Source of the DNA: Streptomyces sp. CB02400 | GTDB lineage: Bacteria; Actinomycetota; Actinomycetes; Streptomycetales; Streptomycetaceae | DNA: 64,000 nt | Reading direction: 5' to 3' | Assembly (NCBI RefSeq): GCF_001905725.1 | Contig: NZ_LIWB01000001.1 | Span: forward strand, 558,001-622,000 | Shown here: positions 42,433-51,031 of the stretch, piece by piece | Layout: every line of letters starts with the position of its first letter | Numbering within the stretch: position 1 is the first letter of the stretch | Position numbers and translations under genes: made by a program | The notes under the pieces: generated by a model | Database searches by the model: none | Seen by the model: only the letters and a program-made list of their open reading frames with translations | Told to the model about the DNA's origin: nothing

Positions 42433-43674
42433 GTGGGCGCGGGAGGGCTGGAACTCCCCCCTGGTGACGACGGTCACGAGGGGAGCAGTTCCACGGACGT
42501 CCCGCCCGGTGCGGTGTCCCTGGCACGGCCGATGGACGCGGGCTCGATCGGGCCGGAGCTGGACTGGGGCGCCGACGCCTGGCGCGAGGTGCGCACCCGC
42601 GCCCAGCGGGCCGGCCGCGCCTACATCTGGCTGAACCTCGTCGAGCAGCGGCTGCGCGCGGTCGTGGCGGCCGTGCTGCGGCCCGTCTACGAGCCCGTGC
42701 ACGGCGACGACTGGGTGGTCGCCGCCGCCGGGCCCGCCGGACAGGAGTGGGTGCAGCGCGCGGTCGCGGTGCGCGAGGTCAGCCGCCGCAAGGGCTATCT
42801 GCTCGACCCGGCCGACGACAACGTCCTGTCCTTCCTCACGCTGCCGCAGCTGCGCGAGCTGATGGTGGCGCACTGGCCCTGCTTCGAGCCGTACTTCGAC
42901 GACCGCCGGGACGTCGAACTCGCCCTGGACGAGCTGGAGGTCACCCGCAACGTCGTCTCCCGCAACCGCGCGCTGTCCGAGGCGGTCCTCAGCCAGGCCG
43001 AGCGGGCCTCCGCGCGGCTGCTGGAGATGCTCGGCGCCGGCGGCGACGTGCCGTCCGCGCGCCGGCTGCCCGTCGACGCGGTCGAGGACCTGGTCGGCGA
43101 CCGGTACGCCGACGTGGTCGCCGTCCACCCGGACCGGGTGCGGCTGCTGCGCCAGTTCCCGGCCGAGGACATCTTCGGCGGGGCCCGTCGGCTCGACGCC
43201 CTCGGCATCGGCCTCAACCTGCTGGTGCAGAACTTCTCCGGGCGCCGTCTGGTGCGGCTGGCGGAGTCCGGCTGCCGGGTGCGGCTGCTGTTCCTGAACC
43301 CGGCCTCCAGCGCGGTCAAGCGCCGCGAGCGTGAACTCGGCCTCAAGCGCGGCGAGCTCGGCCGCAGCGTCGAGATGAACATCCTGCACATGCGCCGGGT
43401 CCGCTCCCGGCTGCGCGACCCCGGCGCCTTCGAGATCCAGGTCTACGACGAGACGCCCCGCTGCACCGCCTACCTCGTGGACGGGGACGGGTCGGACGGC
43501 ATCGCGGTCGTGCAGAACCATCTGCGCCGGGCCCGGGGCATGGAGGCACCGGTGCTGGTCCTGCGCAACGGGACCAAAGTGGTCAAGCCGGGAGAAGCCG
43601 AGGAAGGCGGGCTGTTCCCCACCTACCGCGAGGAATTCGAGCTGATGTGGACGGATTCGCGCCCGGTGTCGTGA
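42433..43674 (+). CDS. SAV2148-family HEPN domain protein
   Basis: The 413-residue protein starts at a GTG (VGAGGLELPPGDDGHEG); upstream in-frame sequence to 42328 lies in the regulatory gap. I recognise it as the actinobacterial SAV2148 family. The helical N-terminal half is a HEPN domain, and it contains R-E-L-M-V-A-H (in LPQLRELMVAHWP), an R-x5-H pattern like the active site of HEPN ribonucleases. The C-terminal half (LVRLAESGCRVRLLFLNPASS, DETPRCTAYLVDGDG) looks like a DUF5919-type domain. It is highly conserved among Streptomyces by memory, arguing for a housekeeping role rather than a mobile toxin. Function unknown. Confidence 0.85.
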   Translation: MGAGGLELPPGDDGHEGSSSTDVPPGAVSLARPMDAGSIGPELDWGADAWREVRTRAQRAGRAYIWLNLVEQRLRAVVAAVLRPVYEPVHGDDWVVAAAGPAGQEWVQRAVAVREVSRRKGYLLDPADDNVLSFLTLPQLRELMVAHWPCFEPYFDDRRDVELALDELEVTRNVVSRNRALSEAVLSQAERASARLLEMLGAGGDVPSARRLPVDAVEDLVGDRYADVVAVHPDRVRLLRQFPAEDIFGGARRLDALGIGLNLLVQNFSGRRLVRLAESGCRVRLLFLNPASSAVKRRERELGLKRGELGRSVEMNILHMRRVRSRLRDPGAFEIQVYDETPRCTAYLVDGDGSDGIAVVQNHLRRARGMEAPVLVLRNGTKVVKPGEAEEGGLFPTYREEFELMWTDSRPVS

Positions 43675-43782
43675 ACGCCCCGGGTCGGGGCCGGTAAGCG
43701 GAACGCGATCCTCTGATTGTCAGTGGTGCGTGCGAAGGTGGGAACCACTGGGGGAACGCACCACACAGAAGGGGGACAGCCC

Positions 43783-44505
43783 ATGGGCTGGCACCGGGAG
43801 CCGCTGATCGGCTTCGACCTGGAGACGACGGGTACCGACCCGCGCGAGGCACGGATCGTCACGGGGGCCGTGATCGAGGTCAGGGCGGGGGAGCCGGTCG
43901 GCCGCCGGGAGTGGCTGGCCGACCCGGGCGTACCGATCCCGGAGGACGCGGTGGCCGTCCACGGCATCAGCAACGAGCGGGCGACCGCCGAGGGCAGCCC
44001 CGCCGACCGGGTCGCCGACGCCATCGCCGACGTCCTCACCGCCCACTGGAGAGCGGGCGTCCCGGTCGTCGCCTACAACGCCGCCTTCGACCTGTCCCTG
44101 CTCTCCGCCGAACTGCGGCGGTACGGACTGCCGTCCCTGCGCGACCGCCTGGGCGGCGCCGATCCCGGCCCGGTCATCGACCCGTACACCATCGACCGTT
44201 CCGTCGACCGCTACCGGCGCGGCAAGCGCAACCTCGAAGCGGTCTGCGCGGAGTACGGCGTCGTCCTCGACGCGGCGCACGACGCGACCGCCGACGCCCT
44301 CGCCGCGGCCCGGCTGGCCTGTGCGATAGCCGGCCGCCACCCCGCGGTCGCGGCCCTCGACCCGGCGGAGCTGCACCGCCGCCAGATCGAGTGGTACGCC
44401 GCATGGGCGGCGGACTTCCAGGACTTCCTGCGCCGCAAGGGCGACACCACCGCGGTGATCGACGGCACCTGGCCGCTGCGGGAGCCGGCGGGCGAGCGGG
44501 TCTGA
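43783..44505 (+). CDS. DEDDh 3'-5' exonuclease (DnaQ/PolC-epsilon-like)
   Basis: The 240-residue protein starts at ATG 43783 behind AGGGGGA; an upstream ATG at 43717 lacks a site. The exonuclease motifs are IGFDLETTGTDP (Exo I, Asp and Glu), VAYNAAFDLSLL (Exo II Asp) and HDATADALAAARL (Exo III His and Asp). It should remove nucleotides from 3' ends in DNA repair or RNA turnover. It is a stand-alone protein without a polymerase domain. A C-terminal helical tail (RRQIEWYAAWAADFQDFLRR) is common to Streptomyces homologues. It is convergent with the kinase-like gene 22 bp downstream. Confidence 0.92.
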   Translation: MGWHREPLIGFDLETTGTDPREARIVTGAVIEVRAGEPVGRREWLADPGVPIPEDAVAVHGISNERATAEGSPADRVADAIADVLTAHWRAGVPVVAYNAAFDLSLLSAELRRYGLPSLRDRLGGADPGPVIDPYTIDRSVDRYRRGKRNLEAVCAEYGVVLDAAHDATADALAAARLACAIAGRHPAVAALDPAELHRRQIEWYAAWAADFQDFLRRKGDTTAVIDGTWPLREPAGERV

Positions 44506-44527
44506 CGCGCCGGAGGGGCCGTCCGGA

Positions 44528-45391
44528 TCAGAAGGGATACCAGCGCACGGTCTCGTCCCCGTCCCGCAGCGACGCCACCCGGCGCCGGAACTCGGCCAGC
44601 GCCTTGGGGTTGCCCGGCGCGTGCTGGGCGACCCAGGCACAGCTTGCGGTCTCCCGCGCGCCGCGCAGCACCGAGCAGCCCTCCCAGGCGCGCACGTCCC
44701 AGCCGTAGACGCCGGTGAAGGACGCGTACGCCTCGTCCGGCAGCCCGTAGCGGTCGTGCGAGAGGGCCATCACCACCAGATCGTGCTCGCGCAGATCGGC
44801 CGAGAAGGTCTCCAGGTCGACCAGGACCGGCCCGTCCGGCCCGATGTGCACATTGCGGGGCAGCGCGTCCCCGTGGACGGGGCCCGGCGGCAGGTGAGGG
44901 GTCAGTGCCGCGGCGGCAGAGGCGAAACCGTCGCGCCGCTCGCGCAGATACGACGCGTCCGCGGGGTCGATCGCGTCGCCCGCGAGCCGCAGCCAGCGCT
45001 CCACCCCGCCCAGCAGCTCGCGGGGCGGCAGGGAGAAGCCAGGAGCGGGCAGCGCGTGCACCAGCCGCAGCAGTTCGGCCAGATCCCGTGGCCCGGCGGG
45101 CCGCACCGCCTCCGGCAGCCGGTGCCACACGGTCACCGGGTGCCCGTCGACCAGCAGCGCCTCCGGCTCGGCCGCCCGCACCGCCGGCACGCCCTCCTCC
45201 GCCAGCCACCCCGCGACGGCCAGCTCCCGGCGGGCCCGCTCCAGCAGCTCGGCGTCTCGGCCCACCTTGACGGCCAGGTCACCGGCGGCGAACACCGCGT
45301 TCTCCCCGAGGGCGAGCAGCCGCGCGTCCGCCGCCGCACCGGGCAGCACTCCCGCCGCCGCCAGTACGTCCCGCGCCCGTGCCTCGTCCAT
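44528..45391 (-). CDS. Aminoglycoside phosphotransferase-family kinase
   Basis: The 287-residue protein starts at ATG 45391, seven bases after GGAGG; a GTG-type extension to 45415 is possible but less well placed. It has an intact APH core: a lysine in DLAVKVGRDAELL, the catalytic loop PVHGDALPRNVHI with Asp and Asn, and the metal-binding Asp in LVDLETFSADLREHDL. It should phosphorylate a hydroxyl of a small molecule; many relatives are not resistance enzymes. This contrasts with the degenerate relative at 27739. It is divergent from a sugar ABC operon, so its substrate could be a sugar or aminosugar, but that is inference. Confidence 0.88.
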   Translation of the reverse strand: MDEARARDVLAAAGVLPGAAADARLLALGENAVFAAGDLAVKVGRDAELLERARRELAVAGWLAEEGVPAVRAAEPEALLVDGHPVTVWHRLPEAVRPAGPRDLAELLRLVHALPAPGFSLPPRELLGGVERWLRLAGDAIDPADASYLRERRDGFASAAAALTPHLPPGPVHGDALPRNVHIGPDGPVLVDLETFSADLREHDLVVMALSHDRYGLPDEAYASFTGVYGWDVRAWEGCSVLRGARETASCAWVAQHAPGNPKALAEFRRRVASLRDGDETVRWYPF

Positions 45392-45573
45392 CCGTCCGCC
45401 TCCATGTCCGTCCACGCCCGATCACCGGCCCCGTCCGACCGCCGGGATCCGGCCATCCGTCGGCCAGTGTCGCATTCGCACAGGTGGCGGCGGTGTGCGC
45501 GGTGCCTTGACGAGGCAGGACGCCTTCACGACCATGACCTGGCCCACCCGCGCCGCGCAAAGGGGCTGATTCC

Positions 45574-46512
45574 GTGACGTCAGTGACCGAGGTGAGGAGA
45601 CCGGCACCCCGCGCGCCCGACCCGAGCCGCGGAACCGGGCGGGCCGTCGACCACGGCCCCTGGTTCCTGGTGCTGCCCGCGCTGATCCCGATCCTCGTCC
45701 TCAGCGTCGGCCCGCTGCTCTACGGCGTCCTGCTGGCCTTCACCGACGCCCAGTCCGGGCGCACCGAGCCGACCCGGTGGATCGGCACCCTCAACTTCCA
45801 GGACCTGCTGCACGACACGCTGTTCTGGGAGTCGTTCCGCATCGGCCTGGTGTGGGCCGTCGGGGTGACGGTGCCGCAGTTCCTGCTGGCGCTCGGCCTG
45901 GCCCTGCTGCTCAACCAGGACCTGAGGCTGCGCTGGCTCGCCCGCGCCCTGGCGATCGTCCCCTGGGCGATGCCCGAGGTCGTCGTCGGCATCATGTGGC
46001 GGATCGTCTACAACCCGGACGCCGGCATCCTCAACGAGACACTGCGCGACCTCGGCCTGGGGGACGGCCGGGACTGGCTCAGCGGGCTCGCCACCGCCCT
46101 GCCCGCGGTGATCGTCGTCGGCGTGTGGGCCGGAATGCCCCAGACCACGGTCGCGCTGCTCGCCGGGCTCCAGAACACCCCGCGCGAGCTGCACGAGGCG
46201 GCGGCGGTGGACGGCGCCGGCGCCTGGCGCCGCTTCCGGACGGTCACCTGGCCCGCCATCCGCCCCGTCGCCCTCGCCATCACGGCGCTCAACCTGATCT
46301 GGAACTTCAACTCCTTCGCCCTGGTCTACGTGCTGACCAACGGCGGCCCCGGCGGACGCACCCGGCTGCCCATGCTCTTCGCCTACGAAGAGGCCTTCCG
46401 CTACGGGCAGTTCGGCTACGCGGCGGCGATGGGCTGCGTCATGGTCGCCGCCGTCTCGATCGCGCTGGCCGTCTTCCTCGCCGGCCGGCTCCGGGGAGGT
46501 GACACGGCATGA
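45574..46512 (+). CDS. Carbohydrate ABC transporter permease (MalF type)
   Basis: The 312-residue permease starts at a GTG eight bases after AGGGG. It has about six membrane segments, starting WFLVLPALIPILVLSVGPLL, and the EAA loop ELHEAAAVDGAGAWRRFRTV, which contacts the ATPase. The C-terminus reads GQFGYAAAMGCVMVAAVSIA. It is the first gene of a three-gene unit with a second permease and a binding lipoprotein. No ATPase gene is present, as in most Streptomyces sugar importers, which share the MsiK ATPase encoded elsewhere. The sugar is unknown. Confidence 0.92.
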   Translation: MTSVTEVRRPAPRAPDPSRGTGRAVDHGPWFLVLPALIPILVLSVGPLLYGVLLAFTDAQSGRTEPTRWIGTLNFQDLLHDTLFWESFRIGLVWAVGVTVPQFLLALGLALLLNQDLRLRWLARALAIVPWAMPEVVVGIMWRIVYNPDAGILNETLRDLGLGDGRDWLSGLATALPAVIVVGVWAGMPQTTVALLAGLQNTPRELHEAAAVDGAGAWRRFRTVTWPAIRPVALAITALNLIWNFNSFALVYVLTNGGPGGRTRLPMLFAYEEAFRYGQFGYAAAMGCVMVAAVSIALAVFLAGRLRGGDTA

Positions 46513-47342
46513 GGACCTCCACCGGCGCCCGCGTCGGCCAGTACGCCGCGCTGCTCGCGTATCTCGTCTTCCTCGCCTTCCCGTTCCTCTGGCTGCTCTC
46601 CACCGCCTTCAAGCCGCCGACCGAGCTGGCCAGTCTGCATCCGACCTGGATCCCCCAGGACCCCACCCTCGCCAACTTCCGCCAGGCCTTCGACGAACAG
46701 CCGCTGCTGCGGGCCGCCCTCAACTCCCTGCTCGCCGCGCTCGCGTCGGCCGTCGTCGCCGTCGTCGTCGCCACCCCGACGGCGTATGTGATGGCCCGTC
46801 ACCGCACCGCGCTCGCCCGGGCCGCCACCGGCTGGGTGGTGGTCAGCCAGGCGTTCCCGTTCGTGCTGCTGATCATCCCGCTCTTCCTGGTGCTGAAGAA
46901 CCTGCGGCTGATCGACTCCGTGCCCGGCCTGGTGCTGGTCTACGTGGTCTGGGCGCTGCCCTTCGCCCTGTGGATGCTCACCGGATACGTCCGCGCCGTA
47001 CCGGCCGAGCTGGAGGAGGCGGCGGCCGTCGACGGGGCCGGGCGGCTGCGGACCTTGGTGTCGGTGACCGTGCCGCTGCTCGCGCCGGGGATCGTGGCGA
47101 CCGCGCTGTTCGCCTTCGTCACCGCGTGGAACGAGTTCTTCTTCGCCCTCGTCCTGCTCAAGACCCCGGAGAAACAGACCCTGCCGGTCGTCCTCACCCA
47201 CTTCATCGGTGCCGAGGGAGTCGCCGACCTCGGCCCGCTGGCGGCCGCCGCGTTCCTCGCGACGCTGCCCTCCCTGGTCGTCTTCGCGATCATCCAGCGG
47301 CGGATCACGGGCGGCGTGCTCGCCGGGGCGGTGAAGAGCTGA
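46509..47342 (+). CDS. Carbohydrate ABC transporter permease (MalG type)
   Basis: The 277-residue permease starts at an ATG overlapping the first permease stop (ATGA). Six membrane segments are visible (AALLAYLVFLAFPFLWLLST near the N-terminus). The EAA loop is ELEEAAAVDGAGRLRTLVSV. Conserved FVTAWNEFFFALVLLKTPE follows. It pairs with the MalF-type permease to form the channel. Its stop overlaps the ATG of the binding protein (TGATG), so all three proteins are translationally coupled. Confidence 0.92.
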   Translation: MRTSTGARVGQYAALLAYLVFLAFPFLWLLSTAFKPPTELASLHPTWIPQDPTLANFRQAFDEQPLLRAALNSLLAALASAVVAVVVATPTAYVMARHRTALARAATGWVVVSQAFPFVLLIIPLFLVLKNLRLIDSVPGLVLVYVVWALPFALWMLTGYVRAVPAELEEAAAVDGAGRLRTLVSVTVPLLAPGIVATALFAFVTAWNEFFFALVLLKTPEKQTLPVVLTHFIGAEGVADLGPLAAAAFLATLPSLVVFAIIQRRITGGVLAGAVKS

Positions 47343-48622
47343 TGCGGACCAGAATCCTCGTGACGGCGCTCGCCGTCGCCCTGCTCCTCGCGGGCTGCTC
47401 CTCCGGCGGCACCCGCGACGACGGCCGGATCACCCTGCGGTTCCAGTCCCTGGCCTGGCAGGAGGAGTCCGTCGAGGCCAACAAGGAACTCGTCGAGGAG
47501 TGGAACGCGGCCCACCCGGACATCCGGGTGGAGTACGTCCAGGGCAGCTGGGACAGCGTCCACGACCAGCTCCTCACCTCCTTCGAGGGCGGCGAGGCCC
47601 CCGACATCATCCACGACGCCTCCGACGACCTCGCCGACTTCGCCTACGGCGGCTACCTGGCCGATCTGACGGAGCTGCTGCCCGGGCGGCTGAAGTCCGA
47701 CATCCCGCCCCGCGGCTGGGAGACCGTCACCTTCGACGACGGCGTCTACGGCGTGCCCTTCCTCCAGGAACCGCGCGTGCTCATCGCCAACGCCACCTGG
47801 CTGAAGGAGTCCGGCGTCCGCGTCCCGACGCCCGAAGCCCCATGGAGCTGGGACGAGTTCCGCCGGGTGACGAAGCGGCTCGGCGGCGACGGGAGGTACG
47901 GCGTCGCCTGGCCGCTCAAGGAGCCGGTGTCCGCCACGCTCAACCTGTCCCTCTCGGCCGGCGGCCGGCTCTTCCACCGGGGCGACGACGGCAAGGTGAC
48001 CGTGCGGTTCGAGGAGGGCGACGAGGTCGTCCCGCGCACCGTCCACGAGCAGGTGAACACCGACCGCAGCGCCTCGCCCACCACGCTCGGCAGCGGCGGC
48101 TCCGACACCCTGCCCGGTTTCTTCGCCGGCAAGTACGCGATGGTGCCGCTCGGCTTCTCCTACCGCCAGCAGATCGTCCAGCAGGCGCCGGAAGGCTTCG
48201 ACTGGCAGGTGCTGCCCGCCCCGGCCGGAGCCGGCGGACTCACCCAGGGCGTCAGCCCGCAGACCCTCTCCGTCGCCGAGGACTGCCCGCACAAGGAGGA
48301 GGCCGTGGCCTTCCTCGACTTCCTGCTCCGGCCGGAGAACATGGTCCGGCTCGCCCTCGGGGACTGGATGCTGCCCACCGGCAGCCGGGCCCTCGCCGAC
48401 CCCGCCCTGCGCACCGCCGAACACGGCTGGGCCACCGGCACGGCCCTCGCCGCGCACCTGCGCCCGGCCCCCGCGCAGACGGTACGGGGCTACCCCGAAT
48501 GGAAGGACAAGGTCGCCACCCCGGCGCTCCAGGAGTACTACAGCGGCGCGATCGGTCTCGACGAGCTGCGCGAGCGGCTGGAGGAGGACGGCAACCTGGT
48601 CCTGGCCCGCTACCAGCGCTGA
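47342..48622 (+). CDS. Sugar-binding lipoprotein of the ABC importer
   Basis: The 426-residue protein has a short signal peptide with the lipobox LLLAGC (Cys at about residue 19) and a type II extracellular-binding fold: ITLRFQSLAWQEESVEANKE, APDIIHDASDDLADFAYGGYL, VYGVPFLQEPRVLIANATWL, and DWMLPTGSRALADP near the C-terminus. It should bind an oligosaccharide or related solute outside the membrane. Placing the binding protein last in the operon is less common than first. No LacI/GntR regulator is adjacent. Confidence 0.92.
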   Translation: MRTRILVTALAVALLLAGCSSGGTRDDGRITLRFQSLAWQEESVEANKELVEEWNAAHPDIRVEYVQGSWDSVHDQLLTSFEGGEAPDIIHDASDDLADFAYGGYLADLTELLPGRLKSDIPPRGWETVTFDDGVYGVPFLQEPRVLIANATWLKESGVRVPTPEAPWSWDEFRRVTKRLGGDGRYGVAWPLKEPVSATLNLSLSAGGRLFHRGDDGKVTVRFEEGDEVVPRTVHEQVNTDRSASPTTLGSGGSDTLPGFFAGKYAMVPLGFSYRQQIVQQAPEGFDWQVLPAPAGAGGLTQGVSPQTLSVAEDCPHKEEAVAFLDFLLRPENMVRLALGDWMLPTGSRALADPALRTAEHGWATGTALAAHLRPAPAQTVRGYPEWKDKVATPALQEYYSGAIGLDELRERLEEDGNLVLARYQR

Positions 48623-48821
48623 GCGCGGCCGGGTCGGAGGGCGGTGCCCGGTGGTCGATGACGGCGAGCGCGCCGCCGTCCTGGCCCGGCGGGAGCGCGG
48701 AGAACCGATCCGCATCGTCGCCGTCGGCCGAGTTCGGTGACCAAGCCCGGCGCATTGCCGTTGGTGCGGGGCGGGACGAGGTGTTCCTTCCCAGGAAGAC
48801 CTGCCTGCCCGAGGCGGAGGT
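48623..48821. other. Intergenic region between the sugar importer and the LysR gene
   Basis: This is a 199-bp convergent gap. The only structure I see is a short TTCC...GGAA hairpin (TTCCTTCCCAGGAAGA near 48784-48799), a weak terminator candidate. I find no supported gene; overlapping ORFs here are shadows of flanking genes. Confidence 0.4.
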
Positions 48822-49670
48822 TCAATCCGCGAACGCGGCCACGTACGACGCCACGCACGGCTCCGGGGTGGCCAGGGAGGTGACGACATGGCCGTCGACG
48901 GTCACCGGCGGGTCGAGCGGCAGCCGGAGCAGCCGCTCGGAGCGGGACCCGTCGAGCTGTTCGGCCGGCACCAGCGTCCAGCCCTCGGGGTCCCGGCCCA
49001 CCTCGAACAGCACGCTGAGCATGTCCCCGGCAGGCGGCCGCAGCGGGGCCACGGGCAGGGCGGCGAGGATCGCGTCATGCATCGGCGGGTCACTGTCGCG
49101 GGCGGGAAGCCGCAGACCGCACGGATCGAGGTCGTGCAGGCCGACCGAGGACCTGCGGGCGGCGGGGTGTTCACGCGCGAGCACTGCGTGCAGCGGCTCG
49201 GACCAGGCGCGCACCACCGTCACCGTCGCGGAGGTGAGCGCGCCCCGCACCAGCGCCAGGTCCAGCTCGCCGTCGCGGACGGCGTCGAGTCGCGCGGTCA
49301 CCGGCAGGTCGACCAGTTTCGGCTCGGCGGGGCGTTCGCCGGCGCTCAGGCGGCCCACCGCCCGGTCGAGCCGTCGGGTGACGCAGGACGCGACCCCGAT
49401 CCGCAGGACGGCCGCCGGTTCTCCGGCGACCACCCGCACCCGGGCCGCCGCAGCGAGGGTCCTACGGGCCGCAGCGAGCACTCGCTCGCCGACCGGGGTG
49501 AGCCGTACCCGGCGTGAGGTGCGGTCGAGCAGGCGCACGCCGAGCTCGCGTTCGAGTCGGGCGATCTGCTGGCTCACCGCCGGCTGCACTATGCCCAGCC
49601 GTTGCGCCGCGCGCCCGAAGTGCAGCTCCTCGGCGACGGTCACGAAGTACTGCAGCGCTCTCAGTTCCAT
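48822..49670 (-). CDS. LysR-family transcriptional regulator
   Basis: The 282-residue protein has the LysR N-terminal winged helix (MELRALQYFVTVAEELHFGRA, QRLGIVQPAVSQQIARLE, GVRLLDRTSRRVRLTPVGER) and a C-terminal effector-binding domain (LRIGVASCVTRRLDRAVGRL, DAVRDGELDLALVRG). It is divergent from an F420/NADP-reductase-like gene at 49819, the classic arrangement for a LysR regulator and its target. A perfect 7-1-7 palindrome containing T-N11-A lies 11 bp upstream of its start (49682-49696). It should activate the divergent gene with a small-molecule effector and repress itself. Confidence 0.93.
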   Translation of the reverse strand: MELRALQYFVTVAEELHFGRAAQRLGIVQPAVSQQIARLERELGVRLLDRTSRRVRLTPVGERVLAAARRTLAAAARVRVVAGEPAAVLRIGVASCVTRRLDRAVGRLSAGERPAEPKLVDLPVTARLDAVRDGELDLALVRGALTSATVTVVRAWSEPLHAVLAREHPAARRSSVGLHDLDPCGLRLPARDSDPPMHDAILAALPVAPLRPPAGDMLSVLFEVGRDPEGWTLVPAEQLDGSRSERLLRLPLDPPVTVDGHVVTSLATPEPCVASYVAAFAD

Positions 49671-49681
49671 CCGCCTGATCT

Positions 49682-49696
49682 ATCACATGATGTGAT
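49682..49696. promoter_or_regulatory. LysR-box palindrome in the divergent promoter
   Basis: ATCACAT, G, ATGTGAT is a perfect 15-bp palindrome containing the T-N11-A LysR consensus. It is in the gap between the LysR gene (start 49670) and the reductase-like gene (start 49819), close to the LysR start, as expected for an autoregulatory site. Confidence 0.6.
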
Positions 49697-49818
49697 TGCT
49701 GCCGAGCGTTTCTGACCATTGTTCGCGCAGGTCACTCCGGCTGTGATGGGTACGAACCCGCCGGAGCGGTCCTGTCCGCCGGATGCCGCGACGCGGGGAA
49801 ACGCGAACGGAGAACAGA

Positions 49819-50559
49819 GTGAGCACAACAACCCTCGGCGTCATCGGCACCGGCATGGTCGGCCTCGGGGCCGCCCGCCGCGCCGTCGACGCCGGCCTGA
49901 GCGTCGTCCTGAGCAACTCACGCGGCCCCGAGACGCTGGCCGACCTCGTCGCGGAGCTCGGCGAGCGGGCCCGCGCGGCCACCCCGGCCGAAGCGGCGAG
50001 CGCCGGTGATCTGGTCATCGCGGCCGTGCCGCTGGCCGCCCACGAGCGGCTGCCCCGGGCGGAGCTCGCCGGCAAGACCGTGATCGACCCGATGAACTAC
50101 GCGCCGAATTCCGACTTCGAAGTGCCGGAACTCGACAGCAACGAACTGACCTCCAGCGAACTGGTGCAGCGCCACCTCGCGGATGCCCAGGTGGTGAAGG
50201 CATTGCACAACATCGGCCCCAAGCAGTTGCTGGAGCTGTTCCGCCCGACCGGAGCCCCCGACCGCACCGCGCTGCCGCTTTCCGGCGACGACCCGGACGC
50301 CAGGAAGGAGGTGGCCGACCTGCTGGGCCTCCTCGGCTTCGACGCGGTAGACCTCGGCGCACTGGCCGACAGCTGGCGCAGCGAACCCAACACCCCGTTG
50401 TACGCCCTCCCGTACGTGGGACAGCCGCCGTCCGGCCTCACCGCCAAGGAGTTCGTGGCATGGGTCCAGCAGGCGCCCGGTGTGCCCGCACCCGCCGCCC
50501 GGGTCGAGGAGCTCGCCGCCGCCGCGGTGCGGGGGCCCGCGGGTTTCCGGATGGAGTAG
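49819..50559 (+). CDS. NADPH:F420 oxidoreductase-like (NADP-binding Rossmann) protein
   Basis: The 246-residue protein starts at a GTG six bases after GGAGA. It opens with [20 protein letters not shown], the dinucleotide-binding motif, then [16 protein letters not shown], typical of the F420-dependent NADP reductase family, and [14 protein letters not shown]. The middle reads [15 protein letters not shown] and [16 protein letters not shown]. True Fno enzymes pass hydride between F420 and NADP; many family members have other or unknown redox partners, so the exact reaction is uncertain. Regulation by the divergent LysR protein is likely. Confidence 0.85.
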   Translation: MSTTTLGVIGTGMVGLGAARRAVDAGLSVVLSNSRGPETLADLVAELGERARAATPAEAASAGDLVIAAVPLAAHERLPRAELAGKTVIDPMNYAPNSDFEVPELDSNELTSSELVQRHLADAQVVKALHNIGPKQLLELFRPTGAPDRTALPLSGDDPDARKEVADLLGLLGFDAVDLGALADSWRSEPNTPLYALPYVGQPPSGLTAKEFVAWVQQAPGVPAPAARVEELAAAAVRGPAGFRME

Positions 50560-50995
50560 AGGGCGATCCGCCCCGAGGGTACGGCCGAGCGTCCGCTCAC
50601 CGTCACCGCGAACGTCATCCGGGTGCTGCGGCACGGGGATCCCCGGGACCTCCGCCCGGGGGCTTACCGGGCAGCGGCCGTTTCCCGGCCCCGGTCCCGT
50701 AGGGGCGTCCGCCGCAGCCGGGGTGGGCGGTGATGGACACCGTGTCGCGGATGACTCTCCGGCGGGCGGGCTCGGCCTGCTCGGGGCGGCGCCCACGCGC
50801 GTAGGCGGCCGCTCCGGCTCCGGGGGCCGCGCGCCCGCCGCCACCGAGCCGTCGTCGACCCCGCCGGGCTGCCGCCGGAATCCGGTCCGGTCCTCCTCAC
50901 TGCCCGACCCCGACCCCGACCCCGACGCCCACCGGAGCCGGCGGCACCTGGTCGAGCCGGGATCCTCCGGAGCCGACGGCACGAGATCGAAGAGG
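50560..50995. other. Gene-free GC-rich region upstream of the glycosyltransferase
   Basis: I see no supported gene in this 436-bp stretch. It has a short run of GACCCC-like repeats (CCCGACCCCGACCCCGACCC around 50902-50921) and several frames open only because of the base composition. Its right end leads into the promoter and operator of the glycosyltransferase gene. It may be the remnant of a lost regulator gene, but no family motif is visible. Confidence 0.4.
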
Positions 50996-51025
50996 TTGCA
51001 CGAGACGTATCGTCTCGTCTATGGT
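50996..51025 (+). promoter_or_regulatory. Promoter with an embedded 19-bp palindromic operator
   Basis: ACGAGACG, TAT, CGTCTCGT (51000-51018) is a perfect 8-3-8 palindrome. It fills the spacer between TTGCAC (50996-51001) and TATGGT (51020-51025), 18 bp apart, which fit -35 and -10 boxes. Transcription would start at about the ATG at 51032, giving a leaderless mRNA, and no ribosome site is visible. The symmetry and position are those of a TetR-type repressor site. Confidence 0.65.
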
Positions 51026-51031
51026 TCCGGC

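Noticed and set aside
50560..50950. Possible remnant regulator gene upstream of the glycosyltransferase
   Set aside because: All frames were read for TetR helix-turn-helix motifs and none was found; the region is left as gene-free.
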